In this document: positions 54,373-64,000 of the stretch, in pieces
Numbering within the stretch: the first letter of the stretch is position 1
Layout: every line of letters starts with the position of its first letter
DNA from: Colletotrichum lupini
Lineage: Eukaryota; Ascomycota; Sordariomycetes; Glomerellales; Glomerellaceae
Length of the DNA: 64,000 bases
Assembly (NCBI RefSeq): GCF_023278565.1
Contig: NC_064675.1
Span: forward strand, 4,340,001 to 4,404,000
Direction: 5' to 3'
Notes under the pieces: generated by a model
What the model saw: only the letters and a program-made list of their open reading frames with translations
The model's database searches: none
Told to the model about the DNA's origin: nothing
Program-made: the position numbers and the translations under genes

Positions 54373-55632
54373 TTAGAAACGATGTCTCTTGTCGTTCTTT
54401 GCTCTCCAGGCAGTGTAACCGACGTAGCCGCCGCCGAGGACGCCAAAGAAGAGGAAGACCTTGAAGAAAGTCCACGTCCAGCTGCCGCCGCTGCCGCTGT
54501 CCTTCTTGATCGAGGAAGATCCCTTCTTGCCCTTGCCGCTGCCGGGGGTCGTCTTACTGGTCCCCTTGCCGGTCTGCGTCGTGTAGAGGTTCTTGGCCTG
54601 CACCGAGATGATGTCGTGGTTGTCGCTGAGCTCGCCCGTCTCGGCGCTGAAGCCGAGGTAGGCGATCTGGGGAATCGCAGGGGGCTCGTTGGTCTCGAAG
54701 CAGAGGGTCCAGTCGCCTTCGGTCTTGTACTGCAGCTCCAGCTTGAGGAGCTTGTCCTGGAAGTATGTGACCTTGGCCTTGGTGGGCACACTGGCGTGGC
54801 GAATGCCGCGCGCGGAGCAGCCGGCGAGCTCCGTGTTCTTGCCATCGTTGTCCTTGTCGTAGGAGGTCTTGCCGTCGCCGAACATGGCCATGACGTAGGG
54901 GAAGACGGTGCCGGGGCGGTTGTTCTTGTATGTGTCGAAGAAGATGCCGAGGCCGTCAAAGTTGTCAGGGCTGCCAAAGACGGGTCCCGCCTGGCCGCGG
55001 TTCTTGGTGATCCACATGGCGAAGCCGTCGCCGTAGAGCTGGTTCTTGCCGTGAATCTTGAACTCGACCTCAATCTCCCAGTTGGTCGCTGTCAGAGGCA
55101 CTCTCGAGAAGAGCCAGCCGGTCTGCGACGGGCGGTCGGATGTCAATCGGATGTAGCTGCAATCGTGTTCCTATGCCTTAGCCTTCGGTTTCTTTTCCCT
55201 CTTTTCTTTCTGCCACAAAGAAACATATCTCCAAGCCGATTCGATAGGGAAAGAGTAGGTGTAAAACGTACGAGTCCGTCCTGATGATTGTGTCTCCGCC
55301 AAAGTCGTACCACCGACTTGCCATATCGGAATCGAGGTAGGGCTATCGCGAATAGTCTCAGTAAAGTGCATTCAGGGGTTATGGTGGCGCATGGAAAGCG
55401 CGGGAGTCGCGAACCTGGTTTAGGGAGTGCGTTCGGAGCTAAACAGAGATACCGAGAGAAAGTCAGCTTCATCGTTCCGTCTACAACATGCGCGCACACT
55501 CGTGTTGCAGCTGAAGGGAGACAAGATGTTGGAACGAACCGCAATGCTCTTGACTTCTCCATCATCCGCCTTTGCGGTGCCCAAGGCGATTGCGGCCAGC
55601 CACAGGGCCGAAAGGGACTGCTTGAACCACAT
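54373..55632 (-). CDS. L-type lectin cargo receptor (ERGIC-53/VIP36/Emp47-like)
   Basis: Type I membrane lectin expected to cycle between ER and Golgi and bind high-mannose glycoproteins. Four exons join in frame: 55540-55632, 55415-55438 (24 nt), 55272-55342 and 54373-55156, for 323 residues. Signal peptide: MWFKQSLSALWLAAIALGTAKA. The lectin domain starts with ALRTHSLNQPYLDSDM, continues with RWYDFGGDTIIR, and includes the metal/sugar-site region GDGFAMWITKNRG and FDGLGIFFDTYKNN, with the usual Cys pair. A Gly/Ser/Lys-rich stalk precedes one TM helix (FFKVFLFFGVLGGGYVGYTA), and the tail KNDKRHRF is basic. A canonical KKXX retrieval signal is not present, so VIP36-like behaviour is possible. 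The 24-nt exon encodes the conserved RTHSL segment. Confidence 0.94.
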
Positions 55633-56346
55633 GGCTGAGGTTGCTTAAAGCTCGAAACGAAGAGAGGAAACCCAAAAGAGAAAAGGAATTAGACGGTGAT
55701 GCGCGTCGCGAACGAAGGAGGAGAAAGGGCCGCCGGGTGGTGCAAAATGGATAGAGCCGCAATGTCCAGCGACGGAGAGGGCGTCGTCGTCGTCGTTTCG
55801 GCAAAACGTGTCGAAGGGGGTTGTGGACGTCGTGGTGGTGGCCCGGTGGGTTTTGCTGGCTTGCTCGTGTGTCCCCTTCTCAGGCCGTTAGCTGTCCTCT
55901 TTTTTTGGCTGATGGATCCTGATTCCTGGGGTCAGCACGTTTTGGAGCTCCTACCCCTGCTGTACGCTAGAGCCTAGGTGTGCTTCAGGCCAGGCACCCT
56001 GCCATTCACCAACTACAGCGCACCTCCGACCGCTATTGGGTGGGCCCTGGGCTTCCGCTTTTCTCACTGAGGTGCGTCACTTCCAGAGGAAGGCCAGAAC
56101 ATCCAAACCCTGCCTCAGGCTTTTGCGCTTGCGCCACAGCAGCCTTGTAGCACCAGCCACTTCAACTTTTTTTCTCCCAGAGTCGGCTTCAATGCGAAGC
56201 TAGCCGGCCATTTGGGATCAATTTCGGCGCATCAATCGCCAGTTAAGAACGTCACTATTCTAGTCAATCCAGTGCAATTTTCTCCCTTTCCCTATTCCAA
56301 CTCATACCCAGTCGTACTGAAAGACTTGAGAAAATCAGACGAAAAA
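55633..56346. promoter_or_regulatory. Divergent promoter region, lectin / TIM13
   Basis: 714 bases between divergent starts. The lectin side is purine-rich on the plus strand (its minus-strand leader), and the TIM13 side has a short A/C/T-rich leader. Several GAGGTGCG/CACCTC-like motifs occur. No coding sequence. Confidence 0.5.
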
Positions 56347-56673
56347 ATGGAGTCCACAACTGTCAAGAATGCCGTCATGAAGCAGGTCCTCCAGGAGGCA
56401 AACCTGGCCAACGCCCGCGTCCTCATTGAGGTAAGTCACCCAGCCTTCCCGAAAGCCCTCTACGAGAGACCAGGGAGCTAAATACGCAATTGCAAATAGA
56501 AACTCCAAGAGAACTGCTTTGAGAAGTGTGTGCCCAAGCCCGGCAGCTCCCTGTCCAGCGGCGAGACGACCTGCATGACCTCGTGCATGGAGAAGTACAT
56601 GTCGGCGTGGAACCAGGTCAACCAAGCCTACATTGCACGGATAAAGCAGGAGTCCAGCAACCCCAGCCTTTAA
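56347..56673 (+). CDS. TIM13: Mitochondrial import inner membrane translocase subunit Tim13
   Basis: Small-Tim chaperone of the intermembrane space; the Tim8-Tim13 hexamer guides hydrophobic precursors to the TIM22 or SAM machinery. Two exons, 56347-56430 and 56500-56673, join in frame for 85 residues. The twin CX3C signature is clear: CFEKC and CMTSC, spaced by 14 residues (VPKPGSSLSSGETT), flanked by helices (VMKQVLQEANLANARVLIEKLQEN and a C-terminal helix). PKPG.SLS..E resembles Tim13 rather than Tim8, Tim9 or Tim10. There is no cleavable presequence, as expected for Mia40-imported proteins. Confidence 0.95.
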
Positions 56674-57013
56674 ATCGACTCAGGCATGATGAGGAAACTA
56701 CACTAGAGAATGTGTTCGTGTACGATTACTGTACAACAATACTGAAAAGGGGGCTTTGTAAAGTCCAATGAAGGCATTCAGGTCAGGGAAGAGATTCCTG
56801 AAGTAGGGAAAGCTTCCGATGGCGGAGTGATGCAGCATACTGCGTCAGGGAATCGGACATCAACGAAATGTACACAAGATTCGCATAAAAGAGCATAACG
56901 AATGAAAGGGGGATACGCCTAGACATGCTGCTACGCCGAAAGAAGAACGTAGATGCATATAGAGAAACGAGCCGTTGTATGCTTCTCAGGGTATCTTGTA
57001 GAGGTAGAAATTT
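56674..57013. other. Convergent 3' region, TIM13 / NSRP1-like
   Basis: 340 bases between converging stop codons; both 3' UTRs. Nothing else seen. Confidence 0.6.
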
Positions 57014-58246
57014 TTACTCCGCCAGGCCCTTCTTCTTCGCCTCCTCCGCCTCGCGCTTTCTCGCCAGGTACCGCTCCTTGGCACTCGAGATCTCGCCCTC
57101 CGTCTTCCTCGTCTTGGTGACCCGCTCGACCTTTTCGCGCTCCGCGTCCTCCTCCTCGCGGGACCGTTTAAGGGCAGCCTCCAACTGCGCCTCGAGCATC
57201 CTCGTCTGCCGCTCCCGCATCGCGCCTTTGCCGCCGGAGCCGACGAAACCTGTGCCGGCGCTGCGCTCCGGCCTGCTCTCCCTCGGCCGCGCAGCCTCCT
57301 CCCTGACCTGCGCTTCCTTCTTAGCCCCGACGTTGAGACCGCCCCTGAGCAGCTGTCGCTTGTCCACCACCTGCCCGTCTTCGTTGACGGCAACGGCGCC
57401 GCCTTTCTGGTTGATCTCTCGCGCCACATCGGCCTCAGACTTCTCTTTCGATGTATCGTCTTCTTCTTGTACCGCCGGACCGGCCTTGGCCTTGTCCTCG
57501 GCCGCTCTCACAACCTCGGCATGCCTCTCTTCGCCCTTGTTCAAGAGATTCTTGTAAAAAGCGCTCATGCCGCCCGTCTTGTTCTTCTTGGCCTCCTCCT
57601 CCTCCCGCCTCCTCTCCTCCTCCTCGATCCGCCGGTTCTCCTCCTGCTGCTTCTTATACGCCTCCGTGACAAACTTTTCCTTATCCGCATACTCTTCGCC
57701 CTCAGCCTCCCGCTCCCTCGCAATCTTCTTCTCCTCCGCAATCAGCGCATCCCGTTTCCGCACGTCGGCCGCCGCGAGCAGGCTCTTCATGTACTTGGGC
57801 TTCCTCTCCACGTCTTCCTTGGTCGTCTTCTTCTGCGGCTTAAACGATTCGTACACGCCATCGTAGTCGTACACGCTCGGGTCGAGCTCCTCCGCCGCCT
57901 CGGCGTGCTTCTTGGACGTGAGCGAGCCCGAGAGGTCGCCAAACATGGCGCTCTCCTGCTTCTTGGTTCTGCTCGCGGGCGGTTGTGTCGGCAGGGCATT
58001 CTTGCTCTTGAGCTTGCTCTTCCTCCCTCCGCTGTCTTGTCTGCTGGAAGAGGAGTCGACTTCAAGACCGCCTAGCTCGTCTAACGACTCGATCTTGGTT
58101 CCTGAGTTGGGTGCATCGTTGTCGGAGTCGTCGTCGCCGCCGCCAAACGCTGTGGCGCCGAATGGCTTCCGTTTTCCAGGCGCAGGTTTGGATGCGCCGG
58201 GCTTCTTGCCTAAGTTAAGGCCGAACGATAAGCCTGGTTTGCTCAT
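57014..58246 (-). CDS. NSRP1-like (DUF2040) coiled-coil splicing-associated protein
   Basis: Related to nuclear speckle splicing regulatory protein 1 (CCDC55). Single exon, 410 residues. The start MSKPGLSFGLNLGKKP and the block LDPSVYDYDGVYESFK through RKPKYMKSLLAAADVRKRD are the hallmark of the NSRP1 N-terminal domain. A long charged coiled coil (EEKKIAREREAEGEEYADKE, then EENRRIEEEERRREEEEAKK) and FYKNLLNKGE follow. The C-terminal third is Arg/Glu-rich and low complexity. By analogy it would act in the nucleus in pre-mRNA splicing; the fungal role is inferred. Confidence 0.88.
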   Translation of the reverse strand: MSKPGLSFGLNLGKKPGASKPAPGKRKPFGATAFGGGDDDSDNDAPNSGTKIESLDELGGLEVDSSSSRQDSGGRKSKLKSKNALPTQPPASRTKKQESAMFGDLSGSLTSKKHAEAAEELDPSVYDYDGVYESFKPQKKTTKEDVERKPKYMKSLLAAADVRKRDALIAEEKKIAREREAEGEEYADKEKFVTEAYKKQQEENRRIEEEERRREEEEAKKNKTGGMSAFYKNLLNKGEERHAEVVRAAEDKAKAGPAVQEEDDTSKEKSEADVAREINQKGGAVAVNEDGQVVDKRQLLRGGLNVGAKKEAQVREEAARPRESRPERSAGTGFVGSGGKGAMRERQTRMLEAQLEAALKRSREEEDAEREKVERVTKTRKTEGEISSAKERYLARKREAEEAKKKGLAE

Positions 58247-58786
58247 TGTGTAATGTGGTCATGTTGGGTTGAAGAATAAAGCCAAGGCGAAAGGTGCGTC
58301 GCGCAGTTCAGGCAGATTGTGCACGGTCCACCGGCACATCCACTAATGCATCCGACTGCTGTACCCCGGCTTCCTGCCGAAGCCGCAGTGGGGCCGGCTT
58401 CGTCGGGGAGCTTATATCAATCAGTTAACGACACGGCCAAGGTCGGCTTCAGCATCGTTATATCATCCTGTTCGAAATCTGATCACCGAGTGCGGAATAT
58501 TCATTGCAATACACATGACATGTTTGACTATTACTTTGATTTCGTATGGGGAATCTATGGAACGTAATTCTATCTCATAAACAGGTGCTGGGTCTCGCAC
58601 CGCTATTAAACCATTCTATTTACCCCTGCCAATTTGGTGCGTTTGGTTACGACTACGTCCCAAAGCTCCAGGCGTGGGAAGATGAAGCCAAAACTCCTAA
58701 CGATGCGTTCTCCCCAGCTCTTGGTAGAGACTCCAAATGTCGTGCAACGTGGTGATACTCAAAAGCAACAAAGGGAAAAAGAGAAT
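58247..58786. other. Intergenic region, LMBR1-family gene / NSRP1-like gene
   Basis: 540 bases holding the NSRP1-like promoter and the 3' end of the LMBR1-family gene. No coding sequence or RNA gene seen. Confidence 0.5.
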
Positions 58787-60942
58787 TCACAGCCGGACTC
58801 GTCCTTCGCTACTACCGCCACCGCCAAACCATCGTCGAATGTCAGACTCGACCCCGCCACCGTTACCACTGCCGCTACCGCTGCCTGGCTCGTCATCATC
58901 GCCACCCATCCACTTGGGTTTCTTGATGTCCTGGAACCATTGTGGGGGCTCAAAGGTGTCCATCGTGTTCTTCATCCGATGGCCCAGAGACTCGAAAAAG
59001 TTCTGGTCCTCCTCTGGCTCATCACGGTACGGCCTGTTTCGGGACGATTGGCCCGATTGGCGGTTAGTAGTGGCCCGCACAGGAGACCTTGCTGGAGAGG
59101 AGGCGAGGCCGTTGCGTCCGCCAGGAATCGTCAGGACAGGGGCGGATCTCCCGCCCGACTCCAGCCTAGCGAAAGCCTCTTCACGACGACGCAAGGCAGA
59201 GTTGCCGCCCAGCTCGCGCTCAATGAGATCGCGACCTTCCCTCCATGACCCTGTGCCAAAGACTCGTCCATCGCCGTTCTCGTCATCATCATCGATGAAT
59301 TCGCCGCCGAAGCCAAACATGCGCTTGACCTTCCCGTACAAGCCAAATAGAGTGGCCGCCACTGGGAGCAGTACAAAAACGGGGAAAAGGTAGTCTGCCC
59401 AGCGGCCTAATGGGGTAAAGTTGACCAGCGTCCCGAGGAAGCCATAGAATCGGGTCTTCTTGTAGATTTCGCCAGATAGGAAGGTCATAAAGTTGTATGA
59501 AAGAGGAACACTGAGCTTCGCAACTTGTCCGGAGTACCAGAATGCTGATTCATAAGCCGTATTGCGCTTCACGAGCGCACGCCCGCGCCAAGTCTTCACC
59601 TCCGTCATGGTGATAAACGTAGCCGCACACATGTAGAGTAGCCAGAGAACCGAGATAAGTTGTCCAGCGAAACCAACTTGGCCCTTCTCTCCGACCCAGT
59701 GATGGACAACGGTTAGACGGATGACGGACAGCTGAGGGAACGCGGCCTTGACCAGCTCCGACCAGATGATGAGAACCGAAGCAGCTGCCAGGAACACGCC
59801 CAAGGCGATGCAGGCATAAGGCTCAAAATGGTAGTAGTAAATATATCTGGAGTACGGCGTGTGGACGGTGAATCGATCCCAGAACCCAGCGTGTGGTGAG
59901 GGGGCGGCAAACGTCAGCTTCTTGGAGGCGGCGGAGTCGAGAATTGCTTGCGTGTCAGAGGCATCCTTCAACAAATCGTTCCACTCGTTCACGTAACGGG
60001 ACCGTGTGTGGCGGGCTCGCATCAGCTTCCTAGACAAGTCCGCCATGAACTTCTCCGTGATAACGGTTGGCAGGGCGCGCGTGTCGCCAACAACGGTGCG
60101 AGGCTGGGATTCGGGCATATTGGCGCTTTCGACGAGCTCATCGATCCACTCGCTAAATTTGACTGCGCTGCCAGTCTTCCGACGGCCGAGCTCCGATACT
60201 TGTAATTCGACATCCTCTAGGTTCAGCAGGGAATCCTCCATCTTTTCGTATAATTTCGGTGCACGAATCTGTAGTCGACGCAGTCTGCCGCTAATAGATG
60301 CGTACCGAAGCAGTCGCCGGGGCACAGAGACCAAGCCGTGTCCCATGAGGTATATCGCGAAAACTAAGCCGTAGAAATATGCGAGTGCCATGAAGGAGGC
60401 TTTGAACTCGAAAGCGCCGACGCCGTATCTGGCGAAAAGGTACGTGAGGCCGATGGCAGCAGATCCGAATACCATCGCATGGTATTGCGCATTTTGACGG
60501 AGTGAGTACTTGAGACAGTCTTGCGGTTCGCGGTAGCCGGAGTCGGAGTATTCGCCAAGGATGGGGAGGATGAACCTGTAACGAATGTTTAGCAAAATGG
60601 CCAAGGGGAACAACTACGGCGAGCCACGCACCATGTCAAGGCAAAAGTGAGCCAGTAAGTAATCCTCCACGACACCAGCAGCAATCGCTGGGGGAGCCAG
60701 ATACCGCGCGTGGCCTCATCGTCGGTCCTAGCGCTGGAGGCCAAATCGATCGGAACGAGCAGTACCATGCACGCGGGCAGCCATAATGCGAAGAAGATTG
60801 GAACCAGGTAGAATGCGGGGGTTGTTCGCAAGGGTAGGAAATGGCGCAGAATCAGTAGGACGATGACGGAAATGACGAGGAGCGCAAGGAGCGCAAAGAT
60901 TTCCGATGGCACCGGCGACGAGGCGCTCACGACGTGGAACAT
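58787..60942 (-). CDS. LMBR1-family multi-pass membrane protein (LMBRD2-like)
   Basis: Polytopic membrane protein of the LMBR1/limb-region family; molecular activity is poorly known. Two exons, 60632-60942 and 58787-60575, join in frame for 699 residues. Exon 1 encodes an extracytoplasmic start, two or more helices (FALLALLVISVIVLLILRHF; FYLVPIFFALWLPACMVLL) and the conserved IDLAS turn. Exon 2 continues at FILPILGEYSDSGYREP and carries further helices, a cytosolic coiled-coil loop (LYEKMEDSLLNLEDVELQV) and a conserved core (KRNTAYESAFWYSGQVAKLS, then SYNFMTFLSG). The C-terminal 180 residues are Gly/Ser/Arg-rich and disordered, ending with WFQDIKKPKWMGGDD. The donor is GTGCGT. The LMBRD2 resemblance is by gestalt. 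Confidence 0.88.
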
Positions 60943-63194
60943 TGTGTCGTGGTCGAGACAGCGTCCATGAGGCGCTGCGTTTCCAGCTCGTATCGATCTT
61001 TCGAAGGTTGTCGTCGCAGATGTTGTATTCCTTTCGTTGTGGGAGGAGAAGAAAAATTACGTTGAGTAGGAAGGCTTCGTAATGCGCGCCGGAAGACGGG
61101 GGAACATCTGTAGGCTTCCGGAAGACTCTCCAAGAAAGCGCATGCGCACCCTCTGCGGATAGGAATGTTTTGACACAGGGGATCAGACTACAATCGACGA
61201 GGACCAGGTCATGTGCACGGACCCGGGGTGTTGGAAGGTCCGCAAACGAGCGGGTTTACGTCATCTGCACTACACTCGCAGGTGTCCACCTTGTGTTCTT
61301 CGCTCCAGTTTAGTTGATGAAGACCTTCCGGGTCCCAGTCGTCGCTCCCGGCAGATCCGCTTTTCCTGCTGAAGCAGCCGTTCTAGGCGCGGGATTGTAC
61401 TTCGGATCAAGGTCCCTTCCCTGCTATCGAAAGGGGGCAGTATTCTTAGAAGCCACGGTTTGAAGCTCTGTGTTTTCGTTGGTTTCATTCAATGTGTCTT
61501 TCAACATCAAGTGCAAACTTTGAGGTGTTAATGTCTATTCTATAATGCCGGTCTCCCTCTTGGTATTGGGAACTATGATTATGCCGCTCGACAGATTAAT
61601 CTCAGAAACAATTCGGCCTTGTAAGGTAGTTGATATCTAAGAGACAGGGGACAATCTCAGTGCTACTTCGCTTCCTGGAGACAAGCTGCTTCGAAGCCAA
61701 ATTGCTCTGCTACGCCCAAATAATACATCCTGAGAGCAACTTGAACGAGGCATATCAGCATCGAGTTGTGATAATTGCTTTCGTTATCAGTTTCGGCAAT
61801 CGTTCACCACAACAGCCAGAGTTAAAATGATACGAGATCCCTTAGTTTCAAGAACACGAACAAGAACCAAAGCTTTGAGAACGGCAAGTTGTCGGATTTC
61901 AGCATCAACTTACGCAAGTACGGCCCTATACGCATCGTTCTTAGTTCCCCATTTTCAGTCCAACGACCTACTCCAACCTACGTAGGATATCTGGTACATG
62001 AGTATGGCTGTATTTAAGACTTGCCAGGGTTTCTCTCTCGTTTACCATCAATCTACCGAGTTCATAGTAAAAGACTAAACGTCTGTTTCCATGTACACCT
62101 GCGCGAAGCAGTAAAGGCGCGGTGGAAGGCGGCTTCAAGCATCTTGGCACGCTTAGGTAGGTCACTAAAGACGCTCAAATTACCACAATACTCTCACCCT
62201 GTTGGGAGTAGCTCAACATACGCAGTCTACGTCTCGTACGGGTGGTAATATCTCCAGTGAGGTTATCGACGGAGGTAGATCAACACTTTTGAGGGACCTT
62301 GTCTCGCAGACTTACAAGACAGTCATCGAGTTACCATCCCGTCGTCAACCCGCCTGGTCGAAACTCATCGCAAACAGAACAGGTCCTCGATAGACTACAA
62401 AAGTCACTACAAACCCCTTGAAGTCAACTCACTTTTGTGCAAACAATCACATTCAAAGCCCTCCAGCAAAAACTGTAAACAACTAAACTTGCATTTGAAT
62501 TCCAGTCGTTTCCCCCGGTTGCCTCCCTAATCCAGGATATTCACAATATCAATACATGTGTAAAGAGTAAAGTTTTCATGCGCTCGTACTCTCTTACTTC
62601 GACAATCCCTTCCGCCTCAGGCGCTCCCTCCTCCGTTGCCGCCTAGACACCAATTCCTTTTTCTGCTCCTTTTCGCGACTCCCGCCGACTCCCAACTGAG
62701 GCGTACTGGGAAATTTGTAGTCAAATCCCGATCCCTTATCCCCCCAACCGTCATCCAGATGAAAAAGCCCAAACCCGACCCGTTGTGCCGCCGCCGCCGT
62801 CCTACCTTACGGGATGTGATGCTGGAACCAAGAGGGAAACCCCTTCCCCCAATCCCAACTCCAGAACGCAATCACCGCATAAACAGACCGGAGAAGGAAG
62901 AAGAAAAAACATTGAAATAGAATAAATCTTTTTTGACGTGAAGAACGAGCTTTTTACTCCCAGCGACTATGAGCTTTTCCACTGAAAGAATAAGGCAGAG
63001 GGATGCAGGGGAGCGACCTCTTCCACGCTCCCGAATGTATAGACAAAGTATGCAAAACCAAAAGCCAGCGTCTACGTTAGACCCCCTCGGGAAGCAAGTC
63101 ACCATGGCCAGCCCGCCCAAAAGAAGTCCAACGTGCGCCATATGACTTCTTTGCCCACGCAAACCCCAGTCAGGAGTCGAAGAGACGTGAAAGC
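60943..63194. other. Intergenic region between CAF1 and the LMBR1-family gene
   Basis: 2.25 kb. The left part is the promoter of the LMBR1-family gene (its leader is purine-rich on the plus strand near 60.95-61.1 kb). The right part includes the 3' UTR of the deadenylase. The middle (61.5-62.5 kb) is A/T-richer with only short ORFs. Nothing else recognised. Confidence 0.5.
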
Positions 63195-64000
63195 TTATCT
63201 GGCGCCCCCAAAGGCAAAGTTGCCAAAGACCCCGCCTCCCCCGCCTGGGGTCATTGGTCCCATGGAGATGCCATTGGTGTTGTGTGCTTGCGCGGCAGGC
63301 GTGCTCGCGAGACCGACACTACCGGTATTGGGCGTACTCGGTCCTCCATTGTGCTGACCATTGGGGCCCTGATTTTGCGCCGAATCTTGGTTGCCACCGT
63401 TGTTACCGAACGGCAATCTCTCCAACACCAGGAGCTCCGGAATACCCAAGCCCCAGACCTTGCCCACGTGCTCTTCTGGAATCTCCCCATTAAAGATCTT
63501 GTCGCGCATCTGGAAAAAGACCTTGCCCGTAAGCAGAGAGTCCGAGCCGGCCTGGTGCGCATTGCCCACGCGCTTGATCTTGAGGGAGTCGGCGATATTC
63601 TCGAGGCCAGACTTGTGCTCAAACTTCTGGAGGATATCGGCGCTGCTAGGATCGCTGGGGGTAAGGAGCCCAGAGTTGTGAAGTCGAATGGCGTGCTTCA
63701 TCAGGTGCTTGACGTCGTAGGCCGACGGGAAATACAGCTTCATGACTTGATCAAAATCCGATTCGTCGTTGGGGAGGTCGTTGCATGTCAGCAGCTTGGT
63801 AAGGTAGCCAAAGTCGTAGCCTCCGTGGAAGGAGATCCACTTCACGTTGTCGAAGCATACCAGACCGGATGGGATGAGAAGGGAGGCGAATTCGTGAGGG
63901 TCGATGCCGTCTCTCTCGAGAGACGCAAAGTCAATTCCGGCACTCGATAATGATTCGATCGACTTCTCGTTGTACATGTCGTCCTTAACGGAGAACTTGA
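63195..64000 (-). CDS. POP2: CCR4-NOT deadenylase subunit CAF1/POP2, 5'-partial
   Basis: DEDD-family 3'-5' exonuclease of the CCR4-NOT complex that shortens mRNA poly(A) tails. Only the C-terminal 268 or so residues are in the window; the frame is open to base 64000 (KFSVKDDMYNEKS precedes the first methionine in view), so the start lies beyond the right edge. Visible family blocks are WISFHGGYDFGYLTKLL with a catalytic Asp, FPSAYDVKHLM, and AHQAGSDSLLTGKVFF with the last catalytic Asp of the DEDD set. The C-terminus is a Gly/Asn/Gln-rich tail of about 70 residues (GNNGGNQDSAQNQGPNG to GGGGGVFGNFAFGG), longer than in animal CNOT7. Confidence 0.95.
   Translation of the reverse strand, partial: KFSVKDDMYNEKSIESLSSAGIDFASLERDGIDPHEFASLLIPSGLVCFDNVKWISFHGGYDFGYLTKLLTCNDLPNDESDFDQVMKLYFPSAYDVKHLMKHAIRLHNSGLLTPSDPSSADILQKFEHKSGLENIADSLKIKRVGNAHQAGSDSLLTGKVFFQMRDKIFNGEIPEEHVGKVWGLGIPELLVLERLPFGNNGGNQDSAQNQGPNGQHNGGPSTPNTGSVGLASTPAAQAHNTNGISMGPMTPGGGGGVFGNFAFGGAR

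Noticed and set aside
54136..55284. 382-codon plus-strand ORF
   Set aside because: Exact antisense of the L-type lectin exons; Leu/Val/Glu-rich shadow.
1..64000. Secondary-metabolite cluster, transposon, or CRISPR-like array
   Set aside because: No PKS, NRPS, terpene synthase, transposase or reverse transcriptase sequence was seen, and there are no regularly spaced direct repeats outside the SYGSS coding repeat.

Overview
The window is nuclear DNA from a filamentous ascomycete, most likely a sordariomycete. The evidence is compact eukaryotic genes with short introns (about 50-130 nt) that have GT..AG ends and CTAAC/CTGAC-type branch sites, proteins of fungal type, C/T-rich leaders, and intergenic tracts rich in GGTAGGTA/TACCTACC. 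I cannot name the genus. I see no transposon, CRISPR array, rRNA or convincing tRNA. Exon joints given here were read from the sequence and checked for reading frame; they are not backed by transcript data.

Layout, left to right. 0-15 kb: the C-terminal three quarters of midasin (+, cut by the left edge), the type B histone acetyltransferase HAT1 (-), and a ZIP9-like zinc transporter (+). 15-20 kb: a 5.2 kb gene-free stretch whose right part looks like a long pyrimidine-rich leader. 20-28.5 kb, all +: a Cdc4-type F-box/WD40 protein, pyruvate dehydrogenase E1 alpha, and DNA ligase I. 29-36 kb: an LCAT-like alpha/beta hydrolase (-) and, divergently, a histidine acid phosphatase (+). 39-40 kb: a SYGSS-repeat disordered protein (+). 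40.7-49.6 kb, all -: phosphoinositide phospholipase C, a CorA-like membrane protein, and the PKA catalytic subunit. 49.6-54.4 kb: a second large gene-free stretch, holding the PKA leader and an unexplained C-rich unit on the other strand. 54-64 kb: an L-type lectin (-), TIM13 (+), an NSRP1-like protein (-), an LMBR1-family protein (-), and the C-terminal part of the CAF1/POP2 deadenylase (-, cut by the right edge).

The genes are mostly conserved housekeeping and signalling genes: ribosome assembly, chromatin, replication, mitochondrial metabolism and import, secretory cargo sorting, cAMP and phosphoinositide signalling, and mRNA decay. They do not form a biosynthetic cluster or an operon-like unit. 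The least ordinary items are the SYGSS-repeat protein with stress-element-like sites upstream, the in-frame presequence-like extension and intron-split PIP box of DNA ligase I, two in-frame stopless introns, several very small coding exons, and the unexplained C-rich unit near 52.5-53.6 kb. I did not find a clearly new multi-gene system.
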